DNA of 35,309 bases from an uncultured Clostridia bacterium (GCA_947629845.1 CANRFD010000001.1:1-35309); one strand, 5' to 3'; counted from the first letter of the stretch, positions 1 to 7,628 are shown. A program made the numbers and translations. The notes: generated by a model from the letters alone, not told the origin.

Positions 1-3000
1 GATGATGGCCTGCACTTCGCCCGAGCTCAAAAAGGCGCCCTGCACGCGGAGGCAGTTGAACATGCCCTCGGTGCGGAAGAGCATATCGCCGTTGCCGAGC
101 AGCTTTTCCGCCCCCGTCTCGTCGAGAATGGTGCGGGAGTCCACTTCCTGAATGACGCGGAAGGCGATACGCGTGGGCAGGTTGCCCTTGATGACGCCCG
201 TGATGACGTCCACCGAGGGACGCTGCGTGGCGATGACGAGGTGGATGCCCGCGGCGCGCGCCTTTTGGGCGATGCGCTGGATGCGCTCCTCGATGTTCTT
301 CTTCTCGACCGACATGAGATCGGCGAGCTCGTCTACGACGATGACGATCTTGGGCAGTTTTGCCTCGTCCTCGGTGCGGACGCTGTTGTATTCGTCCACG
401 TTGCGGACGGTGATGTGCTGTTCCCTCGTCTTTTGTTCGAAGAGGCGGTATCTGCGCTCCATCTCCTCGATCGCCCACTTGAACGCCATGACCGCCTTCT
501 GCGCGTCGGCGATGATCTCGTTGATCATGAGATGGGGCAGCCCGTCGAACACAGCGAACTCCACCTTCTTCGGGTCGATGAGAATGAGCCGCAGATCCTC
601 GGGGGAATATTTGCAGATCAGGCTGATGAGCATCGCGTTGAGACAGACCGACTTGCCCGAGCCCGTCGACCCCGCGATGAGCAGGTGCTTCATCTTGGCG
701 ATGTTGCCGCACACGCTCTTATTTTCGACGTCCTTGCCGATGACGAACATCAGCGAGCCTTCCTTGGCGTTGACGTATTCGTCCGCCTCCAAAACGGAGC
801 GGATGCCGACGGTGGCGCGGTGCACGTTGGGGACTTCGATGGAGATGGTGCCCGACGCGGTGTTGGCGTACATATTCACGCCGTCGCGGGCGTGCAGGCG
901 AAGGGCGATCTCCTTGTCGCGCTTGATGACCGTTCCCACCGTGATGTTGCGGGGGATATCGATATCGTAACGGGTAACGGCGGGGCCCGTCGTCACCTTT
1001 ACGACCTCGGCGTCCACCTTGAAACCCGCGAGGGTATCCACGATGGTGGCGGTGTTGCGCTCGATCTCGTCCTGCGACATGTTTACGGTGTCGTCATACA
1101 CGCTGAAGTTCGCGGTGCTCGGCTTCACATACTCGCGGTAGATGTGCCTTGCGGGCGCGGGCGCAGGTTTTTCCTCCCCCGCGTCGAAGGACGAAGCGGA
1201 GTCGAACGAGCTGCGCGAAGAGGTGCGCGTGCGGGGCGTGCGGGGAGCGATCTCGGGTTCCTCGGCAAAGTCTCCCCCATCGGAAAAGTCATCGTCGTCG
1301 AAGAGGTCGGCGTCGCTGACGGGGGCGCGGAACACGCGGCTGTCGGGATCGGGCAGGTCGTTCTCCGCGGGGGCGCGGTAGCCGCCGTCGGGAGAGAGGT
1401 CGGACGGCGCGGCCGTGCGGGGGCTCTCCTGCGAAACGTCGGGCGGGATCCGCGACGCGGGCGGCGTCTCGGGTTGGTTAAAGCGGGAAGCCGGCGGGTT
1501 GTCGTCAAACGGGAGCGGCTTTTCGATGTGCGTGCGCTCCTCCAACGGGCGGGAGAACAGGCTTCTGAAGCCCGCCTCTCTGCCGGCGTTATCGATTTGT
1601 TCGGGCGGCGTTTCGGGTTGGGCGAAACGGGACGCAGGCGGCGTTTCGGGCTGAGCAAAACGCGACGCGGGCGGCGTTTCGGGTTGAGCGAAGCGCGAAG
1701 CGGGCGGCGTTTCGGGTTGGGCGAAACGCGACGCGGGCGGCGTTTCGGGTTGAGCGAAGCGCGAAGCGGGCGGCGTTTCGGGTTGGGCGAAACGCGAAGC
1801 GGGCGGCGTTTCGGGCTGAGCAAAACGCGATGCGGGCGGCGTTTCGGGCTGCTGCGGACGGGGCGCGGGTTCATCGTACACATTGGGCTGCGAGGAGAAC
1901 TCGGGCTCTACGTCGTGGGCGTAGTAGTTGCGGTTTGCGGGCTCCGCGGGTTCCTGCGGGGCGCGGTAGGAAGGCGTCTGGGTGTAGTTGGCGTCGTAAT
2001 CTTCCTGCACGGGGTAGGAATAGCCGCCGTCGGCGTGCGGGCGTTCCTCCGTGACCTTGCGCGGGAAGGCGGGACGGGGCTCCTCCGCATGGGCGGCGTA
2101 GCTCTCCGAATACCCAAGGGGCGCGGAGGGCGCAGCGGGCGGCGTATTTGCGGGCGGGGCGTAGGAAGTTGCGGGCGGCGTGTAGGGCGCGGGGCCGCTT
2201 CCGCCCGATCCCCCCACGACGTTGCTGCCGCGGGCATGGGTGTTGAAATAGGAGTCCCTATCGTAGATGAGATTGGAGCGGTAGTTGGAGGCGGGGTCGC
2301 TGCCGAACAGGATCTCCCGCCCTTCCGCCGCCCTGTCGTATGCGGGGCGCTGCGCTGCGGCACGGGGCTGCTCGGGAGCCGCATAGGGCTGCGGCGACTG
2401 CGGCATCTGCGCCCGCGCGGGATCGGGAAGATCGCCGAACTGCATCGCGCCGGGGTAGGGACGAGCCCCCTCCGTGCGAACGTCGGCGGCGGGCGTTTCG
2501 CTGTGGGCGGCCCTCGGGCGGGCGGAGCGCTTCATCCGCTCGCGAAGGGGTGTGGCGCGCAGGAAGAAATACACCGCAAGCACCGTGAGCAGCGAGAAGA
2601 ACACATAGGCGCCGACGTCGGTGACGAGCGCGCAGACGGGGAAGGCGACGATGCCGAGAATGACGCCCCCGCCCGTGGAATTTGCGGCACCGCTCTCCGC
2701 AGCATGCCAGCAGGCCGACATGTAGCCGCCGAAGCCGAGTTCGGCATAGGAGGGCGCCGTTGCGACGTGCACGATGAAGAACGCCGCCAACGCCACGAGG
2801 GCGCCGCGCAGCACGAGCTTCAAGTCGATGGGGCTCTTCCCGATGACGAGCGAAAGAGAGAGATAGGCGATAAGCAGCAGCGCCGGATAGGCGGCAAAGC
2901 CCAACGCGCCGCAAAAGAAGGCCGTGATCGCCAGCCCCACGTCTCCGAAGAGATAGGGGCCCGTGACCGCGATCAAGAAAGCGATCGTGGAGAAGAGCAG

Positions 3001-3084
3001 CAGCGTCATACCGACCGTCTCCCGCGAAATCATCTTGCTCTTTTTTTCTTTCTGTTCATCCTTTCCCCGACCGAACCCGTTCAC
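1..3084 (-). CDS. ftsK: FtsK/SpoIIIE family DNA translocase, 3' end cut by window
   Basis: Membrane-anchored hexameric dsDNA pump that moves chromosome through the division or sporulation septum. The visible 1028 residues read in order: four N-terminal membrane segments (about residues 23-175), a Pro/Ala-rich linker of roughly 450 residues, then the RecA-like motor. The Walker A motif STGSGKS has its Lys at about 811, and Walker B IVVDELADL has its Asp near 918. The ATQRPSVDVITG and VDSRTILD blocks are typical of the family. The C-terminal gamma (KOPS/SRS-reading) domain lies beyond position 1. The start is a GTG chosen because GGAGG sits 7 bases upstream and the first membrane segment follows at the usual distance. 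The linker makes the protein clearly longer than the roughly 750-800 residues usual in Firmicutes. FtsK and SpoIIIE cannot be separated from this sequence alone. Confidence 0.95.
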   Translation of the reverse strand, partial: MNGFGRGKDEQKEKKSKMISRETVGMTLLLFSTIAFLIAVTGPYLFGDVGLAITAFFCGALGFAAYPALLLIAYLSLSLVIGKSPIDLKLVLRGALVALAAFFIVHVATAPSYAELGFGGYMSACWHAAESGAANSTGGGVILGIVAFPVCALVTDVGAYVFFSLLTVLAVYFFLRATPLRERMKRSARPRAAHSETPAADVRTEGARPYPGAMQFGDLPDPARAQMPQSPQPYAAPEQPRAAAQRPAYDRAAEGREILFGSDPASNYRSNLIYDRDSYFNTHARGSNVVGGSGGSGPAPYTPPATSYAPPANTPPAAPSAPLGYSESYAAHAEEPRPAFPRKVTEERPHADGGYSYPVQEDYDANYTQTPSYRAPQEPAEPANRNYYAHDVEPEFSSQPNVYDEPAPRPQQPETPPASRFAQPETPPASRFAQPETPPASRFAQPETPPASRFAQPETPPASRFAQPETPPASRFAQPETPPASRFAQPETPPEQIDNAGREAGFRSLFSRPLEERTHIEKPLPFDDNPPASRFNQPETPPASRIPPDVSQESPRTAAPSDLSPDGGYRAPAENDLPDPDSRVFRAPVSDADLFDDDDFSDGGDFAEEPEIAPRTPRTRTSSRSSFDSASSFDAGEEKPAPAPARHIYREYVKPSTANFSVYDDTVNMSQDEIERNTATIVDTLAGFKVDAEVVKVTTGPAVTRYDIDIPRNITVGTVIKRDKEIALRLHARDGVNMYANTASGTISIEVPNVHRATVGIRSVLEADEYVNAKEGSLMFVIGKDVENKSVCGNIAKMKHLLIAGSTGSGKSVCLNAMLISLICKYSPEDLRLILIDPKKVEFAVFDGLPHLMINEIIADAQKAVMAFKWAIEEMERRYRLFEQKTREQHITVRNVDEYNSVRTEDEAKLPKIVIVVDELADLMSVEKKNIEERIQRIAQKARAAGIHLVIATQRPSVDVITGVIKGNLPTRIAFRVIQEVDSRTILDETGAEKLLGNGDMLFRTEGMFNCLRVQGAFLSSGEVQAII
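1606..1848 (-). repeat. 33-bp tandem repeat within the ftsK linker
   Basis: Seven full 33-bp units begin at 1606, 1639, 1672, 1705, 1738, 1771 and 1804, followed by a partial eighth at 1837. In the ftsK frame each unit encodes the 11-residue motif PETPPASRFAQ (about residues 413-493). Units differ by a few mostly silent changes and seem to alternate between two sub-types. A more degenerate copy lies near 1447-1495. The unit length is a multiple of three, so copy-number change keeps the reading frame. Confidence 0.95.
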
Positions 3085-3099
3085 GATAATTCCTCCGTA

Positions 3100-3117
3100 T
3101 GTCCCCTTACGGGGACA
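3100..3117 (-). promoter_or_regulatory. 5' UTR hairpin next to the ftsK ribosome site
   Basis: The ftsK leader holds a perfect 7-bp stem (core GTCCCC/GGGGAC) closed by a GTAA loop, which fits the GNRA tetraloop class. It ends about 3 bases before the GGAGG ribosome site. It could affect mRNA stability or ribosome loading; no function is shown. Confidence 0.6.
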
Positions 3118-3138
3118 CCGCGTATTTTTTCACCTTAC

Positions 3139-3167
3139 AGTATAGCATTTCCGCGTGGATTTTTCAA
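3139..3167 (-). promoter_or_regulatory. sigma-A type promoter for ftsK
   Basis: TTGAAA, a 17-base spacer, then TATACT on the minus strand. The predicted transcription start is near 3132, giving a leader of about 48 bases that contains the GTAA hairpin and the GGAGG site. The 3168-3346 interval upstream holds only AT-rich sequence and a GC-rich repeat fragment. Confidence 0.75.
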
Positions 3168-3287
3168 TGAATTTACGCAAGATTTTCTGCCGAAATTATT
3201 TTTCTTTGCACGGAAGCCATGCTCCGCCCGCCAAAAAGCGGGAAAATTCGCCCCATGGGGGGAATTTACAGGCGGCCGTACGGGATT

Positions 3288-3332
3288 TGCGGCGCCACCC
3301 CCTACCCCCCTCCCGCGGAGGGGGCAAGAGAG
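3288..3332. repeat. GC-rich dispersed intergenic repeat fragment
   Basis: A run of the form GCGCCACCCCCTACCCCCCT followed by GCGGAGGGGGC. It closely resembles 5808-5868 in this window (GCCACCCCCTCCC...GGAGGGGGC), including the inverted C-rich and G-rich arms. Such elements recur between genes in many bacterial genomes. It lies between the ftsK promoter and the terminator of the neighbouring gene. Confidence 0.6.
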
Positions 3333-3346
3333 GGCGGGCGGCGGAC

Positions 3347-3381
3347 AAAAGCAAAAGCCGCCCCGAGGGAAACGGGACGGC
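3347..3381 (-). terminator. rho-independent terminator of the Glu-rich membrane protein gene
   Basis: On the minus strand GCCGTCCCG pairs with CGGGGCGGC (one G-T pair) around a short loop, followed by TTTTGCTTTT. It lies about 30 bases past the stop of the gene at 3411-4514. Confidence 0.85.
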
Positions 3382-3410
3382 GAACTTGTGCTATAAAATA
3401 TTTGCGGCGG

Positions 3411-4514
3411 TCAGGCCTCGGGCTCGATCTTCTTGCCGGTGGCCTTGATCTCCTTCGCGGCGATGAGCTCGTCGCGGGTGAGCGCGGGCACTTCGGTATC
3501 CTTGGGCGCGGTCTTGCCCTTCTCCAAGCCGTTCTCCTCGGCAAGGCGGGCGATGAGCACCTTTGCGTACTTGATGCGGCGCGCGGAGTCCACTTTGAAC
3601 AGCATGGGGGTCGCGGCGAAGCGCTTCATGCCCGAAACGTCCTTCCCGCGGTACTTGGTGCCTTCAAATTCCTTGGGGTCGAGCGCGAGCGCGATGCACA
3701 GCTTCTTGCCCTTGAACAGGATGGCGGCGATGCGCGTTCTGCTGACGCTCACGTTCTGCTGGCGGCGGCTGTCTCTGCGGCGCATCTTCTTGTAGCTGCC
3801 GATCTCGGTGACGAGCTCGGAATAGTAGCTCTTGATCTCCTCGGGGGCGAGCACGAGGCGCGCCTTGAAGGAGTAGGAATAGCGCACGCTGTACACCTCT
3901 TCGTCGTGCTCTGCGCCCAATACGCCGAGCGCTTCGCGAAGCGCCGGGCTCATCTGCCTGACGATGAGCGATTCGCCCGCAACGTCGGGGCGGACGGACG
4001 GCGCGCTCTCCCTCTCCTCGGGCTCGGTGGCGGCGACTTCCGCATAGACAGGCTCTGTTTCGGGCTCCGCTTCGGGCTCGTTTTCCGCGACAGGTTGCTC
4101 TTCCGCGGCCTCTTCAACCACTTCAACGGCTTCCTCTTCTGCGGCTTCTTCCTCGATCTCCTCGGCAACCTCTTCGGTCTCCTCCTCTTCGGGTTCCGCT
4201 TCGGCGACCTCCTCGGTCTCCTCGACAGCTTCCTCTTCGGGCTCCTCGGCGATTTCTTCCTCTTCGCCCTCTTCCTCGGCTTCTTCAGCCTCTTCTTCGG
4301 CCGTCTCCTCGGCGACGGGCTCCGCTACGGGCGCAGCCTCTGCGGGCTCCTCGGCCTCTTCGGCCTCCTCTGCGGGCTCCTCCGCGGCCTGCGCCTTCGC
4401 CTCCGCGCGCCTCCCGGACGCCTTCTTCACGGCGTAAGACAGCGCGATCAGCCCCACGATCGCGGCGACTACGACGACGATGATGACAATGGAAATGATC
4501 GTACCCGTTTCCAT
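3411..4514 (-). CDS. Membrane-anchored protein with Glu-rich linker and conserved clostridial C-terminal domain, function unknown
   Basis: This 367-residue protein has one N-terminal membrane helix (about residues 5-28) and a short basic stretch. An extremely Glu/Ala-rich low-complexity segment follows (about 35-165), then a folded C-terminal domain. That domain carries RYSYSFKARL, then a YYSELVTEIGSYK region, LCIALALDPKEF and FKVDSARRIKYAK. I recall similar domains in other clostridial proteins but know no named family or reaction. The acidic linker probably acts as an extended spacer holding the C-terminal domain away from the membrane; this is inference. The start has an AAGGGGG-like ribosome site, though about 11 bases away. 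It has its own promoter and terminator, so it is transcribed alone, directly downstream of spo0A. Confidence 0.8.
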   Translation of the reverse strand: METGTIISIVIIVVVVAAIVGLIALSYAVKKASGRRAEAKAQAAEEPAEEAEEAEEPAEAAPVAEPVAEETAEEEAEEAEEEGEEEEIAEEPEEEAVEETEEVAEAEPEEEETEEVAEEIEEEAAEEEAVEVVEEAAEEQPVAENEPEAEPETEPVYAEVAATEPEERESAPSVRPDVAGESLIVRQMSPALREALGVLGAEHDEEVYSVRYSYSFKARLVLAPEEIKSYYSELVTEIGSYKKMRRRDSRRQQNVSVSRTRIAAILFKGKKLCIALALDPKEFEGTKYRGKDVSGMKRFAATPMLFKVDSARRIKYAKVLIARLAEENGLEKGKTAPKDTEVPALTRDELIAAKEIKATGKKIEPEA

Positions 4515-4557
4515 GCTAAAAATACCCCCTTCGTTTGTTTTTTCGGATTATGGTACG

Positions 4558-4586
4558 ATTATATCGCTTTTTTGTCGAAAAAGCAA
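4558..4586 (-). promoter_or_regulatory. Promoter of the Glu-rich membrane protein gene, containing a 0A-box-like site
   Basis: TTGCTT, a 17-base spacer, then TATAAT on the minus strand, with a predicted start near 4551. The spacer holds TGTCGAA (4573-4579, plus-strand orientation), which matches the Spo0A box consensus TGNCGAA. A site between -35 and -10 would fit repression by the Spo0A encoded just upstream. One 7-base match can also occur by chance. Confidence 0.55.
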
Positions 4587-4649
4587 ACAAAATTCCCGTA
4601 TTTTTTGCATGTTTTCACAGCGTTTTACAATTTTTTTCAAAAAAATTCT

Positions 4650-5408
4650 CTATACCATGCTCTCGAGAATGAGCTTATCCGCGACAAGTGCGATAAATTC
4701 GCTGTTCGTCGGCTTCTCCGTGCCGATGTAGACGCGTGCGCCGAAGATGGCGTTCACCGCGTCGATGCGCCCGCGGTTCCACGCGACTTCGATGGCGTGG
4801 CGGATGGCGCGTTCCACCTTGCTGGCGGAGGTGTTGAACCGTTCGCCGATGATGGGATACAGTCCCTTCGTCACATTATTGATGATATGGGGGTCGTTTA
4901 CCGCCATTTTTATGCCCTCGCGCAGGTAGTTGTAGCCCTTGATGTGCGGCGGGATGCCGATGGAGATGAAGATGTTGGAAATGCGCTCGTCGAGGGAGCC
5001 CGGGCGGCGGCGTTCGAACTTGTCGTGGGTGCCGACCGCCTCTGGCCCCGCCGAAAGTTCCACCGCGCGGCTGCCCACGATCTCCGCGGAGACGGGCTTC
5101 ATGAAGTAGTACCGCGCCCCGAGGGCAATCGCACGGTTGATAATGGCGTCGTCGGAAAAGTTGCCGAGTACGATGAAGTCCGTCTTTTTGCCGCTGTGCT
5201 TTGCCTCTTCGAGAACGGTAAAACCGTCCATGTTTTTCAGGAACAAGCTGACGACTGTGACGTTGGGAGAAAATTTATCGAGAAGTTTGAGCCCCTCTTC
5301 CCCGTCGCCCGTCACGCCGCAGACCTCGCAGTCCTTCTGTGCCGTAAAATATGCCGCAAGTTCGCCGGCAAATTGTTCGTTGCTTTCCATGATCAAAATT
5401 TTTTTCAT
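4650..5408 (-). CDS. spo0A: Sporulation master regulator Spo0A with degenerate receiver domain
   Basis: This is a 252-residue response regulator with a CheY-like receiver (about 1-120) and a Spo0A DNA-binding/sigma-A contact domain (about 140-252). The C-terminal domain is very close to the Bacillus form: HIKGYNYLREGIKMAV, ASKVERAIRHAIEVAW and KPTNSEFIALVADKL. The receiver is unusual. Aligned with B. subtilis Spo0A, the phosphoacceptor Asp is Ser54 (VVSLFLKNMDG). The acidic pair is Glu8-Ser9, and the conserved Thr/Ser is Gly82. Only the conserved Lys (Lys104) remains. Normal phosphorelay activation is therefore unlikely. The frame is intact and the DNA-binding half is conserved, so it is not an obvious pseudogene. 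It has its own sigma-A promoter. The usual neighbour spoIVB is absent. Confidence 0.95.
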   Translation of the reverse strand: MKKILIMESNEQFAGELAAYFTAQKDCEVCGVTGDGEEGLKLLDKFSPNVTVVSLFLKNMDGFTVLEEAKHSGKKTDFIVLGNFSDDAIINRAIALGARYYFMKPVSAEIVGSRAVELSAGPEAVGTHDKFERRRPGSLDERISNIFISIGIPPHIKGYNYLREGIKMAVNDPHIINNVTKGLYPIIGERFNTSASKVERAIRHAIEVAWNRGRIDAVNAIFGARVYIGTEKPTNSEFIALVADKLILESMV

Positions 5409-5440
5409 TGATTTTTCCGCCTTTTTTTGAGAGTAATCGC

Positions 5441-5469
5441 ATTATAATACACGAAAAAAGATTTGTAAA
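5441..5469 (-). promoter_or_regulatory. sigma-A promoter of spo0A
   Basis: TTTACA, a 17-base spacer, then a perfect TATAAT on the minus strand. Predicted start is near 5434, about 26 bases before the ATG, which is preceded by GGCGG. No sigma-H-like promoter was recognised. Confidence 0.8.
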
Positions 5470-5529
5470 GTCATTTTTGTACAAAATTCAAATATTATTT
5501 TACAAAATTCATCGATTTTTGTACAAAAA

Positions 5530-5536
5530 TGTCGAA
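5530..5536 (+). promoter_or_regulatory. Candidate 0A box upstream of spo0A
   Basis: TGTCGAA matches the Spo0A-box consensus TGNCGAA and sits about 60 bases upstream of the spo0A -35 element, in AT-rich sequence. It could allow autoregulation. It is a short match, so chance occurrence is possible. Confidence 0.35.
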
Positions 5537-5602
5537 AACTGCTTTTTTGCGCTTTTTTCGCCGCCTTTTCGGGGGGAGACGGGCGGGAAGAGCTCTTGGG
5601 TT

Positions 5603-5732
5603 ACGCGTCATTCTGACGGGAGCGCAGCGACCGAAGAATCCCGATATGGAGAGTTCGGACTTCGTTGTTCGGGATCCTTCGCGGATAGGCGATTGCGGAC
5701 TGCGTACAGCAGCTCGGCTCAGGATGACGCGT
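5603..5732. repeat. MITE/REP-like dispersed element with inverted ends
   Basis: A 130-bp element between spo0A and the ABC-F gene. Its ends ACGCGTCATTCTGA (5603-5616) and TCAGGATGACGCGT (5719-5732) are inverted copies with 13 of 14 matches. An inner pair CGAAGAATCCCG and CGGGATCCTTCG is also inverted, so the whole can fold into a long hairpin. Elements of this look (GTCATTCTGA...GAAGAATC) recur between genes in many bacteria. No transposase is present. Confidence 0.7.
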
Positions 5733-5895
5733 TCCCCCTTGCGCGCGGGGCAGAATGACACGGTTACCCGTGCGCTCACAGGCGGGGCTGCCCACCCCCG
5801 TCACTTCGTGCCACCCCCTCCCGAGGAGGGGGCAACGTGGGCGTTCTCCCACGGAGGGGGCGGTAAAACAAGCGCGCGGGGCAGGATGACGTGAT
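5733..5895. repeat. Cluster of further dispersed repeat fragments
   Basis: Next to the 130-bp element are extra copies of its end (CAGAATGACACG near 5752 and CAGGATGACGTG near 5882). Between them is a GC-rich inverted element (about 5808-5868) in which GCCACCCCCTCC is answered by GGAGGGGGCGG, with CGTGGGCGTTCTCCCACGG inside it. The GC-rich part matches the fragment at 3288-3332. No coding sequence is credible here. Confidence 0.65.
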
Positions 5896-5937
5896 TATAT
5901 GCCGCGGCAGAACTATGGAGGCTTCTTTCCGCCCAAG

Positions 5938-5962
5938 CGAAAACCCGCGGCGGTGCCGCGGG
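5938..5962 (-). terminator. Candidate terminator of the ABC-F gene
   Basis: On the minus strand CCCGCGGC and GCCGCGGG form a perfect 8-bp stem around a 3-base loop, followed by TTTTCGC. It lies about 65 bases past the ABC-F stop. A closer, weaker alternative is GCTGC-AAC-GCGGC followed by TTTTT near 6003-6018. Confidence 0.65.
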
Positions 5963-6025
5963 CGCGTGTCCAATATATCCAAATTATAAATATCCCTGCC
6001 AAAAAGCCGCGTTGCAGCCCCACAA

Positions 6026-7603
6026 TCAGGCGTTTACGAGGTCGATATACTCGTCGAAGGTGACGTTCTTATCGAACACCTTCGTCCCGTCGAGCGCGAT
6101 GATGCGGTTGCAGACGGTGTTCATGAGCTCCTGGTCGTGCGAGGTAAGCAGCATGCAGCCCTTGAACGCCGTGAGCCCGTTGTTCAGCGAGGTGATGGAC
6201 TCGAGGTCGAGGTGGTTGGTGGGCTCGTCGAAGATCAGGAAATTCCCGCCCTCGAGCATCATTTTGGCGAGCATGCAGCGCACCTTTTCGCCGCCCGAGA
6301 GCACCTTGGCCTCCTTCAGCGCCTCCTCGCCCGAGAAGAGCATGCGCCCGAGCCAGCCGCGCAGGTATTCCTCGTAATGATCCTTGGAGAACTGCGACAG
6401 CCACTGCACGAGGGTGAGCGACACGCCCTCGAAAAATTCGTTGTTGTTGGTGGGGAAATAGGACGTCTCGATGGTCTTGCCCCACTTCACCGTGCCGGAG
6501 TCGGGCTCCTCCTTGCCCATCAGAATATCGTAGAGCATGGTGACGGAGGTAGATTTATCGGAAATGATGCCGATCTTCTCCCCCTTCTGCACCGTAAAGG
6601 AGACGTTCTCGAAGTATCCCCGCTTGGTCAGCCCCTCCACGGCGAGGATGTCGTTGCCGATCTCGCGCTCGAACTTGAAGTCGATGAAGGGGTACTTGCG
6701 CAGCGACGGCTTGAAGTCGGAGATGGTCAGCTTTTCCAGCTCCTTCTTGCGCGAAGTCGCCTGCCGCGATTTGCTTGCGTTCGCCGCGAACCGTGCAATG
6801 AACTCTTTCAGCTCGGCGGCACGCTGTTCGGCCTTCTTGTTGGCGTCCCGCTGCTGCCGCGCCATGAGCTGCGACGTCTGATACCAGAAGTCGTAGTTGC
6901 CGAGGTAGAGGTTGATCTTGCCGAAGTCGACGTCGCAGATGTGCGTGCACACCTTGTTCAGAAAGTGGCGGTTGTGCGAGACGATGATGATGGTGTTCTC
7001 GAAATCCATCAGGTAGTTTTCCAGCCAGCGCACCGTCTTTAAGTCGAGGTTGTTGGTGGGCTCGTCGAGAAGCAGCACGTCGGGATTGCCGAAGAGCGCC
7101 TGCGCGAGGAGCACGCGCACCTTCTGCTTGCCGTCGAGTTCCCCCATCGTGAGATAGTGGTATTCGCTCGGGATATCCAGCTCGTTGAGAAGGGTCTGCG
7201 CCTCGCTCTCCGCCTCCCAGCCGCCGAATTCCGCAAACTCCGCCTCGAGCTCCGCCGCCCGCACGCCGTCCTCTTCGGTAAATTCGGCATGGGCGTAGAG
7301 GGCGTCCTTCTCGTCCATGATGCGAACAAGCCGCTCGTGCCCCAGCATGACGGTGCGAAGAACGGTCTCAAAATCGTACTTGTTCTGGTTTTGCGCAAGG
7401 ACGGACATGCGCTCGTTCTTATCCAGCGTGACGTCCCCCTTGTTGGGTTCGATCTCGCCCGACAGCACCTTCAGAAAGGTGGACTTGCCCGCGCCGTTCG
7501 CACCGATGATGCCGTAGCAGTTCCCCTTGGTGAATTTTAAGTTGACGTCCTCGAACAGTTTTTTGCTTCCGTATTGTAGACTGACGCCGTTGACCTGTAA
7601 CAT
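6026..7603 (-). CDS. ABC-F family ATPase (YkpA/YbiT-like), ribosome-associated
   Basis: This 525-residue protein has two ABC ATPase domains joined by a charged linker and no membrane segments, which is the ABC-F layout of translation factors acting at the ribosome E site. Domain 1 has Walker A GANGAGKST and Walker B VLLLDEPTNNLD; MGELDGKQ replaces the usual LSGGQ, as in the YkpA/YbiT group. Domain 2 has LSGGEKVR and FLIFDEPTNHLD. Its Walker A position reads SDKSTSVTML, where the family Lys appears to be Val. The start is the ATG before LQVNGVSLQYG, preceded by AGAGAGGT; an in-frame extension of 29 residues upstream runs through the promoter and is rejected. It is likely a housekeeping factor, though some ABC-F proteins confer antibiotic resistance. 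Confidence 0.9.
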   Translation of the reverse strand: MLQVNGVSLQYGSKKLFEDVNLKFTKGNCYGIIGANGAGKSTFLKVLSGEIEPNKGDVTLDKNERMSVLAQNQNKYDFETVLRTVMLGHERLVRIMDEKDALYAHAEFTEEDGVRAAELEAEFAEFGGWEAESEAQTLLNELDIPSEYHYLTMGELDGKQKVRVLLAQALFGNPDVLLLDEPTNNLDLKTVRWLENYLMDFENTIIIVSHNRHFLNKVCTHICDVDFGKINLYLGNYDFWYQTSQLMARQQRDANKKAEQRAAELKEFIARFAANASKSRQATSRKKELEKLTISDFKPSLRKYPFIDFKFEREIGNDILAVEGLTKRGYFENVSFTVQKGEKIGIISDKSTSVTMLYDILMGKEEPDSGTVKWGKTIETSYFPTNNNEFFEGVSLTLVQWLSQFSKDHYEEYLRGWLGRMLFSGEEALKEAKVLSGGEKVRCMLAKMMLEGGNFLIFDEPTNHLDLESITSLNNGLTAFKGCMLLTSHDQELMNTVCNRIIALDGTKVFDKNVTFDEYIDLVNA

Positions 7604-7628
7604 GTGTACCTCTCTTGATTTCGGCGAA

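Noticed and set aside
1606..1848. Possible CRISPR-like array (regular 33-bp period)
   Set aside because: The units are contiguous with no unique spacers and are in frame within ftsK.
241..3396. Plus-strand open frame of about 1050 codons opposite ftsK
   Set aside because: The minus strand encodes an unmistakable FtsK with Walker motifs; the plus frame is Arg/Gly-rich and runs into the promoter and the dispersed repeat.
4596..4645. Terminator directly after spo0A
   Set aside because: Only an A/T stem (AATTTTTTT-G-AAAAAAATT) is present, without a GC stem; it is too weak to call.
4650..5408. spo0A as a pseudogene
   Set aside because: Despite the altered receiver, the frame is full length, the DNA-binding half is highly conserved, and promoter and ribosome site are present.
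5529..5894. Several open frames of about 100 codons in the spo0A/ABC-F spacer
   Set aside because: They are translations of dispersed repeat elements, with no ribosome sites and no conserved domain.
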